A DNA stretch of 64,000 nt from Schistosoma haematobium (Eukaryota; Platyhelminthes; Trematoda; Strigeidida; Schistosomatidae). The stretch is from assembly GCF_000699445.3 (NCBI RefSeq), contig NC_067196.1, positions 27,359,116 through 27,423,115 on the forward strand. Reading direction: 5' to 3'. Shown one piece after another: positions 38,901-51,600 of the stretch. The notes beneath the pieces are model-generated. The model worked only from the letters and a program-made list of their open reading frames with translations, searched no databases and was not told where the DNA came from. Every line of letters starts with the position of its first letter. The stretch's first letter is position 1. Position numbers and translations under genes: made by a program.

Positions 38901-40029
38901 CTGAACCATGGAAAGGGTTATCAATCCAGGATGAAAAAGTCTTCCAGGAGCATCCTCCAGTCTCCTGAAATGTGAGTCTGTTTATGTATAGAACGAGACG
39001 ACTGTAAATGCTCATATTTAATCACATTCTTAAAATTATTATTTACAAATAGCTTATTGGTACATAAGTGGTGAGAAGCACCGACCTCAGGTACCTTCGG
39101 AAAAGCATTTATATACAAATTTTAATGTTGTTCACATAATATTCACAATATTAAAAAAGGTCCCGTAGTATTTGGAGGAAAACTGAGTTGACTTTGCGAA
39201 AAAAAAGTAAAGGGTTGTATCCGTTTTGGTTGATCTCGGTGATTAATATATCGTGCTCTGACGGGACATTTGAGGTTAAAGTTTATAGAGCACGTTAGCT
39301 GTATTTATCTCATAAGTCTGAATTTTCATAACATTTTGACAATTTAGTTTTAATTTTCTGTTTACTGCTTATCCGTTAATGGATATGAGGTCATTTTGAA
39401 GCTCAGTTGAATGCTGTCCGCTTCTCATGGACTTCCGAATATTCGCGTTCTTCACATAAATTAGTGCCGCTGAAATAACTTCATCCGTAAGGTTGCTTAC
39501 GAAGATCAGGAAGATAGGAGAACCTAAAGTGACCTTTCATTAAGCTCTTAAACTCGAGACCCTTAAATCGCGTGAACTCTATTTGGATTAAAGCAGAACA
39601 TTCTGTTCTCCATGTAGTTTCAGGATTGAAATACAAGTGGATCAGTAAAACCCATCCCTGCTATAAGTGTGGAGTTCAGCGCCGTATCAAACAGTTTCGT
39701 GAATTCGAGCAACAGATTGTCCAGCTGTTCCATACCATGAAAAGATTAGATTTGTGAGGTCTGTAGGATCATAGTGTACTATGATATTTGTATTGCCCTA
39801 GTAATAGACTTAATCCTAAAACAATGGATTTGTGATGATGTAACTGCCTAATCTATAAGATCTTACGTGGATGCCACATCATTATCTACCCTGACTCATT
39901 CGTATTGTAAAAATCATCAATATATGATGAAGAGCAATTCCAGGCTGGAGATAGAACAATATATTTAACAAAGATAAAAGACTCACTTGGTATTGCTCAA
40001 CTTGTATCTTCCTATTGAGGTTTAAGACT
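35906..40029. other. Unassigned sequence with scattered open stretches
   Basis: The longest open stretch is 37951-38325 (-), 124 codons, with no family I recognise and no clear splice context. Nothing else supports a gene. Confidence 0.3.
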
Positions 40030-40430
40030 GAAATTGATCAGTCTGTTATTGGCATCATGTGCATACTGTGCATATGCCTCGATATTGCTTTAATTCACAG
40101 GCTTTTTGTAGGCAATGATGGATAGTGCATAAGCACAGTATGCACACATGCCAATGACAGATTGATCAATTGCAGTCTTAAACCTCAAAGGGGAGATACC
40201 AGCAAAACAATACCAGGTGAATTTAAATTCACCTCACTGTACAAGAAAGTGGCTATCAGGACCCAGTAGCTGAGTGGATAACGCGATGGCGTTTGAAGCG
40301 AATGTACTAGGTTCGAGTCTCAGAGTAAACATCAACTCTGAGATGCAGGTACATCCAGCTGACGAGTCCCAAATAGGACGAAACACGCGTCCTGGATTCC
40401 ATTGATAGCTACTATCCATCACTACTTACA
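40030..40430 (+). repeat. Sm-alpha-like SINE, best-preserved copy
   Basis: A tRNA-like head with A box tagctgagtgga (40267-40278) and B box ggttcgagtct (40310-40320), then a hammerhead and the tail attgatagctactatccatc. The flanking block (ttgctttaattcaca, gccaatgacag..tgatcaattgca) is shared with the 5.2-5.6 kb locus, so the repeated unit is larger than the SINE body. An inverted pairing (tgatcagtctgttattggca against the later tgccaatgacagattgatca) encloses 40035-40175. Confidence 0.8.
40340..40402 (+). ncRNA. Hammerhead ribozyme, intact core
   Basis: CCAG (40355-40358), CTGACGAG (40359-40366), stem II GTCC/GGAC closing a CAAATA loop, GAAAC, a two-base-pair stem III with a small loop, GTC cleavage triplet (40389-40391), then CTGG pairing back to CCAG. 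This agrees with the known schistosome Sm-alpha hammerhead with its unusually short stem III. Predicted to self-cleave after C40391. Confidence 0.85.
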
Positions 40431-43400
40431 AAATAGATAAAAGACTGCTACATAAGTAGGCCTACGTCTGCAAGGCCGGACCACGCCATCCTATCAACTC
40501 GAATTCATTGGATTCATTCTTCCTACCCTCTCCATCATTGGGACTTTCTCCGCGTCAAATGTTAAATATCTATTTTCCCATCTATTTCGTGTTCAGCTTT
40601 GAGGATTGTGTGATTAGCGCCCAATGCCGCTGTTATCCAGTTTTCGTAAACCCTCTCCGGGCTCTATAGACGTCGTCGCTGTGAAAGTCGGGACAGGTCA
40701 AATAGTGGTCTTCTGATGGATTCCGCGTTCTATACTGACATTACAGGGCGGATTTGTTGCATTTTGATGGTTTGCTTGCACACCAGAATTTTAGTTCTCT
40801 CAGTATCAAGCCGATGAACAGATGGGTATTTCTCTAGCCATCAGGTGGTCTAGGGCTGAGGAGTTTTCTGCGCTTATATTATTCAATTTCAAGATTGGTA
40901 AAATCCTTACCATTGGGCTCTTTGAAAGCACACAACCCCTGGCGCTTGGGTTTTCTCATAGTCACTAATTCATTAAGTTATTTTGAAAATGGCCTCCATT
41001 TTAGTTGCTAGCTTGGCCTGCAAATACCTCGCGTCTTTTCAAACGTTAGCGTTGCATTTATATGTTATTATTATTACTTATAAACACCTTGTTGGTACAC
41101 AGGTGTTGAGAAGAGACCATTTCAATTTTTTTCAGAAACGCAGTTATGCACAAGTTTCAATAATGCTTGCATACCATTCGTCACATTTAAAAGGGTTCTG
41201 TAGAATTTATGAGAATGATGAGTCAAATATAGATGAAAAAGGAATGAAACGTGAAATAATTAGATAATTTAATAAGTATGTTTGTGAAACCGAAGAAGAA
41301 TACACGGTAATATATGCATTACAATATGAATAAATAAATAAGAAAATACATTATGATTGTAGTAAGATTCGATGGTCGAATAAGAGTTTGTGCGGTCATA
41401 GCTCAGGATGATGTTTAAGATGTTTAGGATGTTCAAGAACAACTTTAGTTTGGCACTGTATGAGCATGAGGAGGAAAATAGGAAAGATAATAACATCAAT
41501 TTTTGCAGGGGACAAATTATGGGATTTAAACTTGTTCAAACTGAAATAAAGCGAGAAACATTTATTGCTAAATTTTTAAACCCGAGAGAAACACCATGGT
41601 CTCATCTGATAAACACACTTATTTTACAGATAATTTTAGGCCACAAATGTGAGTCTTAGACTGATTTTGTGATGGTATGTTCCCTCTCTTTGCTCAGTAG
41701 TTCACTGTACTCAATGCTATTGTCTGTGGATGATCCATGTATCTCAACCAGTATGCACCGAGTCATAACAAATATAATTAATATATCAGTTTCAGAATTG
41801 TGAAAATACAGCTCTACATTTGAAGACATTTGTTCGCACTGCTTTTTATTGCATTTCACACACCAAGGGATTCACGGTATACTTTGATTAAAAGAATTTC
41901 GGGATGTAGATGTACTACTTCTTATTATTCTGATAAATGTATATCCATATTTTGTTTTTTTGTCTGTCTCTTTCCCTAAAATACCACGAAGTGATTCTCA
42001 TCCTTTTGTGTTTCTAGTTCTTCTGAAATAGCAGTGTGTTCCTTATGACTTCTTAAATATTTTCGTAACATCTGTACGGTAAACCACTGTCTGAGGGGAC
42101 GAAACATCGTGGTAAATTTGATGACTGCAGTCAGTGATAGCGAAAATAAATCATATTCCACACAGTTGTCTCACAGTGATGTAGCTTTCTAATCTAAAAA
42201 CACACTATCAACTGTTACTGGGGATCCAACCATTTTGCGCTGCCTCAATTCTAGTACTTACTGCAATATCAACACCAGCAGAACCACTAGTCTTGAATAT
42301 GGCTCTCGAATAAACAACTGACATCGATATTGAGACATCGCAGAGGCATAGCCAATCTTATCTATTGTGCGATCTGCATTAGTGTGCAGACATTAAAGGA
42401 GGACATTTTGAATGGAATACATAGTTTCACGAAGGCAAGTTCAGAATTCGTATTCTATGCTAACATGTGCGTTACGTATGCAGACCGATGTAAGTAGTAT
42501 TCAGCAAGAACTAGAACGCTTGCCAACAGATGGTCGAGATAGACAGATGAGTAAAGAAAACAGGCAGAAATCGGAATGACAACAGATTTGGAAGAACGAT
42601 GGATTATGCAAAAGACTACTCAAGAAAGATGCGCAAATGATGTATTTAATGCATGATTTTCATCTTTTACAAAGGCGCTATATGGTTTTGCATAAAAAGA
42701 TTAATTGTTTAACTGTGCCTGAGATATTTCACTACAGTAGCACTCAGCTGTCTACCAGATAGTCACTTAAAATCGTCCACTTATGATGAGATATCCACGA
42801 TAGATAGGATGGTGTATGAGTGTAAGAATAACGGAATACACAAAATGGGGATAAAAGAATAGACAAGTGACACAGTTTATGATAAAAAAGGCTACTCAAG
42901 GAGGATGTGTAAATGATGCATTTATTGTGTGATTTCATATTTTAAAAAGGCACTGTGTAATTTCGCGTAAAATACCAAACTGGTATTCCTCACCTAATTC
43001 TTTGTCAATTATAGCGGAATCGAAGATATGACTTATTTATCTTCAGCTTGCAGCTCAGCCAATAGACGAAGAAGGGGTTAAAATTGATCATACAAATTAC
43101 ATAAAGCCAGAGCTTTCATACGATTCAGAATAAACGACGATGAAATGTTGGTGTACATGATACTGCGCAATAAATTGGCACTCGATATGTCCTCTATTTT
43201 TCATCTAATTAGGCCAACTGAAAGGCTGCAGAAAGTGAGAATAAACATCACGAATAAAGAATGTGCTTGTGATTCTTAGATTTTCCAACCGAGCAAGTTT
43301 GTATTTCAACCAAGTTAAGAGAAGAATATTGTGAGGATCTTCAATTAACCCATTCAAGATAAGATTAAACATGAACAGAAGCTCACTAGAAAGTGAATTG

Positions 43401-43513
43401 TTTATGGACATGACTTTCCGTACCCTATGCAAAAGTAAAAAGTTTTAAGCATTACTGTATGGTTTGTTTTATATTACTAGAGCTAGTGTTTGGTTGTGGG
43501 GGAAATACAAATT
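40431..43513. other. Upstream region of the parkin-like gene
   Basis: Mostly unassigned AT-rich sequence. It contains one diverged direct repeat pair (listed separately). A splice acceptor-like tattactag ends at 43480, 33 bases before the parkin ATG. Confidence 0.35.
42600..42978 (+). repeat. Pair of diverged direct repeats (about 85 bp, 295 bp apart)
   Basis: Copy 1 (about 42612-42696) runs ctactcaagaaagatg, gcaaatgatgtattta, tgattttcat, ttacaaaggc, ggttttgcataaaa. Copy 2 (about 42891-42973) runs the same blocks with substitutions (ctactcaaggaggatg, gtaaatgatgcattta, and so on). No protein is encoded. Origin unknown. Confidence 0.6.
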
Positions 43514-44725
43514 ATGTTCCTAGTTGTTGTTTATAATGATGTAGCAAATAGTTTAGATGCAGACGATAAATGGAATGTACTTTTTTTAAAGCAAAGAATA
43601 TGTCAGGATTTAAATCTGAATCCAGATATTTATTGTCTATCACACAAGAAATCCCGTGGCTATGAATTAATGCATGAGGATCACAAATTACTAGATTATA
43701 ATCTTACAACTAACTGCTATCTGTATCTCCATGAGCGCCATCCAAAAAGACGTTATTTTGTTTTTTGCTATCCGTGTGAATCTATTCGTCCTGCGTTGAT
43801 GACTTTTAGTTGTTCGCTTTGCCAATCGGCATTTATTCCTGTTTGTCAGGACGTTGACTCGATGATCTGTAGGGGAAAGTGCTCTTCTAATGACTGTAAT
43901 TCAGCAGAAGCTAAGATAAATTTTTCATGCACTTTTATGTCTTCTCATAGTCCAACGGTTTTCTTGAAGCATATAAAACAAAATAGTACGGAGATATTTT
44001 GTGCTGCGTGTATGTCTTCGGAAATAGAAATTATAATATGTCTTTGCGAGGAGGAACGGCATTCTCTTTGCCTTGAATGTTTCAAAAAGTACACAGAAGA
44101 GTATTTTTACTCTGGCATTTTCCATTTCATTGACAACGTTGGATACACTATCAGTTGTCCTGCTGGATGTCCCAATTCTTTTGTTATGGATCCTCATCAT
44201 TTCCGCATTCTGGGTCCAGAATTTTATTCACGTTATAAAGAGCAGTCAGTTAAACGGTATTTGCTTTCTAAAGGCTCCACATTTTGCCCTTCATGTGGAG
44301 TAGATTGGCAAATCATGAACTCTCGAGGTAATGTAAAGTCTCCTGGCATTTGGCATCACTGTCTCCCACCTGTTGGTTGTGGGTCACTATTTTGTTCTTC
44401 GTGTGGTTGGAACTGCAGCCAGTTAGATCCTGAATGCTCAAATGATGTATCTCTGAAGTGTTTCTGCGAAGAAAAACACGAGTCTTCTAAGAACGCATCC
44501 TCTGCGAATTCCAACTCTGTTTGGAAGTCATTAAAATTAAGAGTAGATGATGCAGAAAGTCGCAAATATATCAATGAAACATGTCGTTCTTGCCCGGGTT
44601 GCAAGTCTCCTACTCAAAAACATGGTGGTTGTAATCATATTCACTGCTCAATATGTGGACTTGACTGGTGTTGGATTTGCTGTAACACGTGGACTGCCGA
44701 ATGCTTATCTTCGCACTGGTTGTAA
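43514..44725 (+). CDS. PRKN: Parkin-like RBR E3 ubiquitin ligase, single exon, complete
   Basis: Parkin moves ubiquitin through a RING2 cysteine and, in animals, marks damaged mitochondria after PINK1 activation. The 403-aa product (human 465) shows a ubiquitin-like domain at 1-75, RING0 about 80-160, RING1 about 163-220 with CPNSF...HHFRILG, IBR about 255-310, and RING2 357-403 ending HWL. Catalytic Cys373 (GGC) and His375 are present. His228/Arg231 match the phospho-ubiquitin pocket (human His302/Arg305). The long linker between Ubl and RING0 is almost missing. By alignment human Ser65 is Cys68 and human Trp403 is Asp345, and the C-terminal Phe-Asp-Val is reduced to Leu. ATG 43514 is chosen because MFLVVVYN begins the Ubl strand exactly; the upstream frame has no ATG. 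It has no introns, unlike its neighbours, and lies 117 bases before DZANK1. A sister RBR ligase is less likely given RING0 and the Ubl. Confidence 0.9.
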   Translation: MFLVVVYNDVANSLDADDKWNVLFLKQRICQDLNLNPDIYCLSHKKSRGYELMHEDHKLLDYNLTTNCYLYLHERHPKRRYFVFCYPCESIRPALMTFSCSLCQSAFIPVCQDVDSMICRGKCSSNDCNSAEAKINFSCTFMSSHSPTVFLKHIKQNSTEIFCAACMSSEIEIIICLCEEERHSLCLECFKKYTEEYFYSGIFHFIDNVGYTISCPAGCPNSFVMDPHHFRILGPEFYSRYKEQSVKRYLLSKGSTFCPSCGVDWQIMNSRGNVKSPGIWHHCLPPVGCGSLFCSSCGWNCSQLDPECSNDVSLKCFCEEKHESSKNASSANSNSVWKSLKLRVDDAESRKYINETCRSCPGCKSPTQKHGGCNHIHCSICGLDWCWICCNTWTAECLSSHWL

Positions 44726-44842
44726 CTTAACACTTTTTATTTTCTCAGATTTCTAATTTTTAATAAAGATTTCTTGCGTAGATTCCAGTTTTCAAAATTT
44801 TCGATCTTTATTTATGTAATAGTAAAAATTTTTTTACAGAAC
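44726..44842 (+). promoter_or_regulatory. Short intercistronic region: poly(A) signal plus splice acceptor
   Basis: Between the parkin stop and the DZANK1 ATG there are only 117 bases. They contain AATAAA at 44762-44767 and, 71 bases later, a strong acceptor ttttttacag ending at 44839, just 3 bases before the DZANK1 ATG. Known schistosome polycistronic units are resolved by spliced-leader addition at such acceptors. A cis-spliced upstream exon is the alternative. Confidence 0.6.
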
Positions 44843-45644
44843 ATGTCTGCCGGAGCTGTTCGTGCCCCACTTGTTATCCCCCTGAGAAGCCCAGATTTAG
44901 GCTTGTACAAATCACATTTGGATACAAATACATATCTGGATCTTACTTGCGATACGCCAGATGTAGCTATTTATTTTACAATCAATGGGAATAGACCAAC
45001 GGTTGCCAAAAGTAGGAAGGAACTCCAAAACAGTGGGACTTATAAATTCCAAAAGCCTTTTACTTTACCGCCTGGATGTCATACTGTTCGAGCAGTGGCT
45101 GTTTCTCTGTAAGTTTTTAAAAGCTGTTTTGTAGATTAATTTATCTTAACACTAAGGAAATTAGATAATCTTCCCGTATCAAACAATTTTTCGTTTGAAG
45201 GTGGTTTTCATCACAAACCAGCCATTAAAAACAAATGTTTTGCATCCTCATTTGTAACTTCTATAGTATGTGATTAAAACCCTACTTTGTATCGAATCTG
45301 TAAACATTGGAACTTGCAGGGCACGCCTTACTGATCAGTTACCTAACTGAATTCTGATGGTTCACATATTACAACTGTAGTTAGCTCACGATGTGTTGCT
45401 ATTCCATTAATTTTCGTTACTATTTATATCTGAAAACTAATGAAATGGTTATATCGCCATGATATAAACGCACATTCAAGAAGTATATCACACACAATAT
45501 CCAAAACACTTCGTCTGCTTTGTAACGCATCCAGTTGATTATGGCTGGTAATAAAAAAATACCTGTGTATATGTTTTATCTTTGTTTTTTATTGAGTAAT
45601 GTAACGTTTCCGTTCATTGATTTGATTGGTTACTCCTAATTAGA

Positions 45645-45696
<52 letters not shown>

Positions 45697-48600
45697 AAGA
45701 GAAACTGGGATCGATTGGTTTCAGTAGCACATATCTATCCATCATTTATTTCCATCTTAATTTGAACATAGTATTTTTTGTACCTGTGATTGTTTAGTTC
45801 CATTTGCTTTTTGTCTAATCCCGCATTACTGTCGGCATTTTAGTTATCATCACTTGTCGACTCCTCCCTGTTGATATGAAGTGTGGTTCCATAGGTGGAT
45901 ACAAACTCCTACATCGTTTTTGTGTCTGTGATAGTGTTGGGCAGGCCGTGTTTAGAATAACAGTTGAACAAACAAGGTATCACTCACATTACTAACATCC
46001 AAACCGACGAAGAAGGATTGATGGTTCTATGGAATAAAAATTAGTATAAACGCTAAAAGCCGAACTAATTAGCCTTAGCAATATAAAAAATCAGGCTTAC
46101 AAATAGTTCTTAGTTAAAATAAGTTCCATCATATATAACGAAGTTTCTGTGACTATTAGTTGTATCTATAAGTTACGCTCATAAAGTAATATCATTCTGT
46201 ACCACACTAGTTCTAGCACTCGTATTTGTTTTCAATCCATGACACTGTAGGATTTGGTACTATGCTACCCCTGTGTTGATTATTCTAGATTTTGTACAAA
46301 TGAGTTGAGGCGTTCTTTTTAGAACATTAGTCACATGTTCACTTGACCTTGTTGGATACTCGCTTTTAACCTTGATCGCTTTCATATGTGAGCGTACTTG
46401 TGCGTACGTGTTCATCAGTTTCTTCGTCATGTGCCTAGCTCGTTTTCCTTACCGGTTATAATTATTGAGTCACGTCTCACAAAATTCAGTAAGCGAACTC
46501 GCCTTCTCTACGTCTTACCTTGGTGTCTGTCTGAGAAAACCTGAAATAAGTTAGCCCAACCTATTTCATCTTCAGCTTTTTATTAGTGTCGTCTCCCAAA
46601 CGGGTTTAGCCTAAGTACAATACATGAAATCAAACGGAGAATTTATGTCCATAGTTCATTCATTGTTCGTTCGTTAGCATTATCACCTCATAATAATGAA
46701 GTTAGATAAATGGCCAGTAATAGCTCCTAGGTAATTTAAATCGTCCTGTAAAATATTCATTCTGTATCCATAGTCTGTCCCAGAAGCTGATGACTAACTC
46801 TTCTCTATTTGTCCTTGTTCTCGGTTTCTGGAATCCAGTTTAAAATTCATCCATTTTTTAATTGTTCCGTATGTTTAATGTATTTTCTAGCCCAACTAGC
46901 TTCAGTATCGATAGGTAGGTCCTTCTAAAAAGAGTCACAAGCTAGTTCAAGTCAATCATTTAGTTCTATATGGTTTTTATTCACCCTCCGACTAATATTG
47001 CTTTATAATGAACACTGTTTCCTAGCTTTCAACAAATTATTATCAAGTGTTTAGAATTTATATTAATTTTATTAGCTCTTCATCGTTTCTTCATGTTAAA
47101 CTTGTTCTTCTCGATAATGTAATAAGAAGACGAAGATTATCAGAACTATGTGATATATCTATTGTATCACATAGTTCTGATAATCTTCGTCTTCTTATTA
47201 CATTATCGAAATTCATCAAAGGGACTAATTGTTTTAAACTTGTTTTTATTGTTAATATATTAGGGATAATGGTAATGAAAGCAGTGTAGTTACAAAAACA
47301 TTCGATGTGGTCAAAGTCAAGAGTTTTCATGTTAGTGACAAAAATGACTTTGGAGATGATTATGGTTTTCTTAATGAACTAAACTTAGTCGATTCTAAAC
47401 GTCGAAGACAATTGGTAACGATTTTATTTAATTCATTATTCGCATAATGTTAATGTGATAGATACTGTGCTATTTTTTAAATTTAGTAAACTTATTGACA
47501 TAGTATTTTTATCTTCCTAGTAGGAATCCGTCTCTTTATGTTTAGTTGACATTTATTTTCATTTCAGTAAAGATTGATAGTAGCTAGCAGGAGTTAACAA
47601 CAACACTGTGGTATGAGTGTGTTCAACTGACGAGTATCTATTGGGACGAAACGCTCTCCATGGATCCCACCGCTACCCTATATCCGTTTTTACTTAACTA
47701 TTAGTGAATCAATCCGCTCAGGACGCAAATCTACCAAAAAAGATGACTGAAAATCCAATCCTCAGCATAACTAACTGAAAGGTTCAAACACTTAACTATG
47801 ATTTTTTTTATTTTCATTTAGCTTGGAAAATTAATTAAAAGTTACGTTTTTATCATATGCTGATGGTTATCAACCTATTTTTGTTTATGTTTGTTTCTTT
47901 TTCGGTCAAATAGACTAGAATAAAATTCTCTATCGTCTGTTTTTGTCATCACAGTTTTATTTTTGTATGTTTGTGGATATGTTGTGCTATCGCCACTAGT
48001 TTTTTTATCATACAGTTATCCCTTTGAATTTTCGTGCTTGTAATTATATTTTTACAGCTTAGTAATCATGTAGGTTTGTGTTACTCAACAAGATTTGCCA
48101 TCAAGGACACTAAGTATTATGTCTTCTGTGGTATAGTATTTGTAAAAACCTCTCTTCGCCCGACCTATCTGAAATCAAGACGTGATTTGAAGGGAAACGC
48201 AGATATATTCGAAAGCAAACGAAAATGTTTATATGCTACAAAGTAACCTTTATATAAAACTCACGCTAGGATTTTTCAGGGTCTTATCGGCTCATCCATT
48301 AATACCGACTGTTTGGAAATGGACTAATCAACGTCCTTCTGTGTGGATTGTCCTAAACATGTTTTAATCAAGACTTTGTCCTGCTACACTAGATTTAATT
48401 ATATCTTGCTGCTGACCTAAAAGTATCGACGGATTCAGATTGGTTCGGAAGAGATCACTCAGTTTCCTCGTTTCATTCTTTCGGTGAACGCGCAGAGTTA
48501 TTTTGCTACCATTTTGTTCTCATAACGTTACCCTTCTTTTGAAAGGATTTTTTAGTAAAATTTTTATTTTGAAATGAGATAGTGCACAATGGTAATATTA

Positions 48601-51600
48601 CGGTAAATAAATATCTGAGTTTCTCCGTCAACAGACTTTTAATTACTTACTAAATGAAGAATGCAAAAACAAACGTTTCTGCAGTGTGTATGTTCAACGA
48701 ACATCACAACGCTATGAAGTGTTTTTTCTCCCCTTAAACTTCTGTAAATAAGAGGAAATCACACAAAGTTTGTTTGATCGTTCGAGCAGTTGACAAAGTA
48801 CTTTTAAAACCTGCCATGTGGGGGTTTTATTATCATCAGCATTCAACACTAATATTTAATGATGTTAGTCTTAGTTGTTTGAACTGTATGGATTGTGATC
48901 AAATCTACAATACCTAAATTACGGAATTCTTTTATTATCACATTTTAAAATTTGATACTATGATTTTAGATATGCAACTAAGGGTTAATAAGTCCATCTC
49001 TAAATGCTACCTATAATTTGCTCAACAATTGAACACATTAAAATATTCCCTTTGATATAAGCGTATTTATCCTAGTTTATTTATAAATTACCCTTTTCGT
49101 TTTGAACTTTTCCAGTCGGGAGCTGATCGTCCTGACACTCATGAGTCTATTCATCGCCTATCGGAGAACGATAATGAAACTGTCCGAAAATGTTCTTCAG
49201 AAAAAAATTGCTGTCACGTAATCAAGAAGTCCACTAAAGGTACCTTTCTACTAAATACTGGATTTTTGAATTCTGCTAATTTACCCGTTTAGGAATTTGT
49301 TCTGTGTTAGATTAAGATTAACTACTTTTATTGACTAGCTAAATGATTTTAGTATAAAAAGCAAATAATTAGTTTTAATGGTTAATTTCAGCTGTCAGAG
49401 TATCAGTTATAGATGAATCTTAATAACAGTTTCTCAATAATTGATTTTCCTCTCAACTAGCCGTAAATGATTACATAAAGTTACGAGACGGAAGTATATA
49501 TTTAAAAAGTGTTATCCACTATTCAAAAGTTTTGAATCATGCTAACACTCATTCGTGAAAACCTACATTAAAATCGGTTAGTTGGTTTTGTCTGGTCTAC
49601 ATGTTTTTGCTTTTACTTTTTGATTTGAAGTTCTTCAATATTGAGTTAGTTGACTAAAACAAAGCTGCCTTTTATTTTTTACGAATTCTTTGGAATAAAA
49701 ATTGGTTTTAGGTCATGTAATCCATACAGTATACCCATCTATTCATACTCATCTCCATAATAATATTCGCTTTTTTTATTTCTGTTTATATTTCAAACAA
49801 TTGAGATAAATTTTCTAAATCGTAAAATTAGTCATTCTTCAGCTGAAGCAAACCTAATAATACGTATTACTTTTTAATCTTTCAAGGATTTTACATCTGG
49901 TTTACAATCAATTGGTTAGTCTCAGTGACTAAAACGGTTCTTACCTATGGTTGTTTTTTACTTTGTACTACTTTTACGAGACTTTTCTTTGTGACCAGGA
50001 TTTTTCTCTTCATAATTTAGTCCTTGTTTCCGTGCATTTTTACTTGATAGTCAAGCTAATATTTCTAGTTATGTGGAATTTATCTTCTGTTTTTTGCTCA
50101 CCTCATTTCTTTTATTCTCAGCATTATTTCTACATTTTTATGTCATAGTAATGTTAGCGGTGGTACATGCTGTTATTTATATGAAATTGTATTGATTGTG
50201 TATAGTTACAGTAGGACTTAATTAATTGATCTTTTATGTAGGAAGCGTAACTTTCACTTGTGGTGTAGTGTTCTATATTGTTCAACCACGTGCTGTTCCG
50301 TTGTCTTGACTTTTTAATAATAATTTCGAGGTTTACCTATAGCAGTTTTATGAATATCTAGGCTAATAGGTTCTTCGCCTCACTCCATTTGACTTCTGTT
50401 TTAAAAAAATCATATTCATGTGCCAGTAAACTGTTTATTTAAAGATAATTATATTTTGTTGTTCTACATATACCTGGATTTATTCATATCTGGTAAATAC
50501 GAAAAGGGTCCGACAGTAACTGATGTATTCTTAAACAATATCTGACTGTATATGGTTGAAAAATTATGACAAAAAGTAATGTAATACTAGGATTCAGGTT
50601 TTAGTAAAATTTAGTGGAATTTTTCAATAACATCAATTTGTTAAGTAGAGCTATCAGAAAATGCCAGTCTTTGATGTGAATTAGATGTGCATTAGAACGA
50701 AAGAGCATCCAAGAGAATATTAGCGGATCATTTCGAGTAAATAACATGTAAACATCACCTGAGATAAATATATGATAGTACCTCATTAGTTAATCTTTAA
50801 TATTCAACTTGATAGATTACAAATAGACATTAAGTGAGCCGAAGGCAGAGTGCTTTATTAGCTATGGTTTAATTGCCTCAGTTGTTTATTTGTGATATTT
50901 GCTTGAATCTAACCTGAATTGAGGATAACTAAATTCTAACTCCCTTAAAGAGCTGGAAACCTACGGTAACAATAAAAATTCGTTTCAGACTTTGAACAAA
51001 TAACACCGTATTTTATTTGTGCAAATATATATGCTTGTAATGCTAAAAAAAGTTGCCTTTAGTATTTATCATAACTGATAATCATATTTACATGTATGAA
51101 ACCCTTTTACTGACTATTAAATTTACTGATTTATTTACATTAACACTATTTTAGATCAAGAAAATCAGGTTAATTTGAAAAATGAGTCTGTATTGTCAGC
51201 AGACAATCAGAATAATGTACGTTCTGTTTCTTTTTCCAAACCGTAACCGTGTTGTTTTTATTATTACACTATCCTCTCTTTTTAACTTCAATTTGTAATT
51301 ATTTATCTTTGATTTCATTCTGGCCTTTTGGTTACATTGTCAATTATTAGGTGTTATAATTTCTCTTATTACGACCGAGCTATTCCTATTGCTTTGTATT
51401 CCTGGACACCGATCCACTCGACAAGTCCCCAAATCAGAACATGGTTGAACAGGAATCAAATTATATTCCAAGTAACAAGGGCAGATAGAATAGAAATAGG
51501 AAGCACAATAAGAATACCGTTAGTATATTTATGGTTTTACATGAGAAGATTCTAGTCTTCTTCAACTATTCCCTAGCACTGATAGGTTAGGAAATAGTCA

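Noticed and set aside
47047..47330. Two similar open frames on opposite strands
   Set aside because: They are mirror images created by the perfect inverted repeat.
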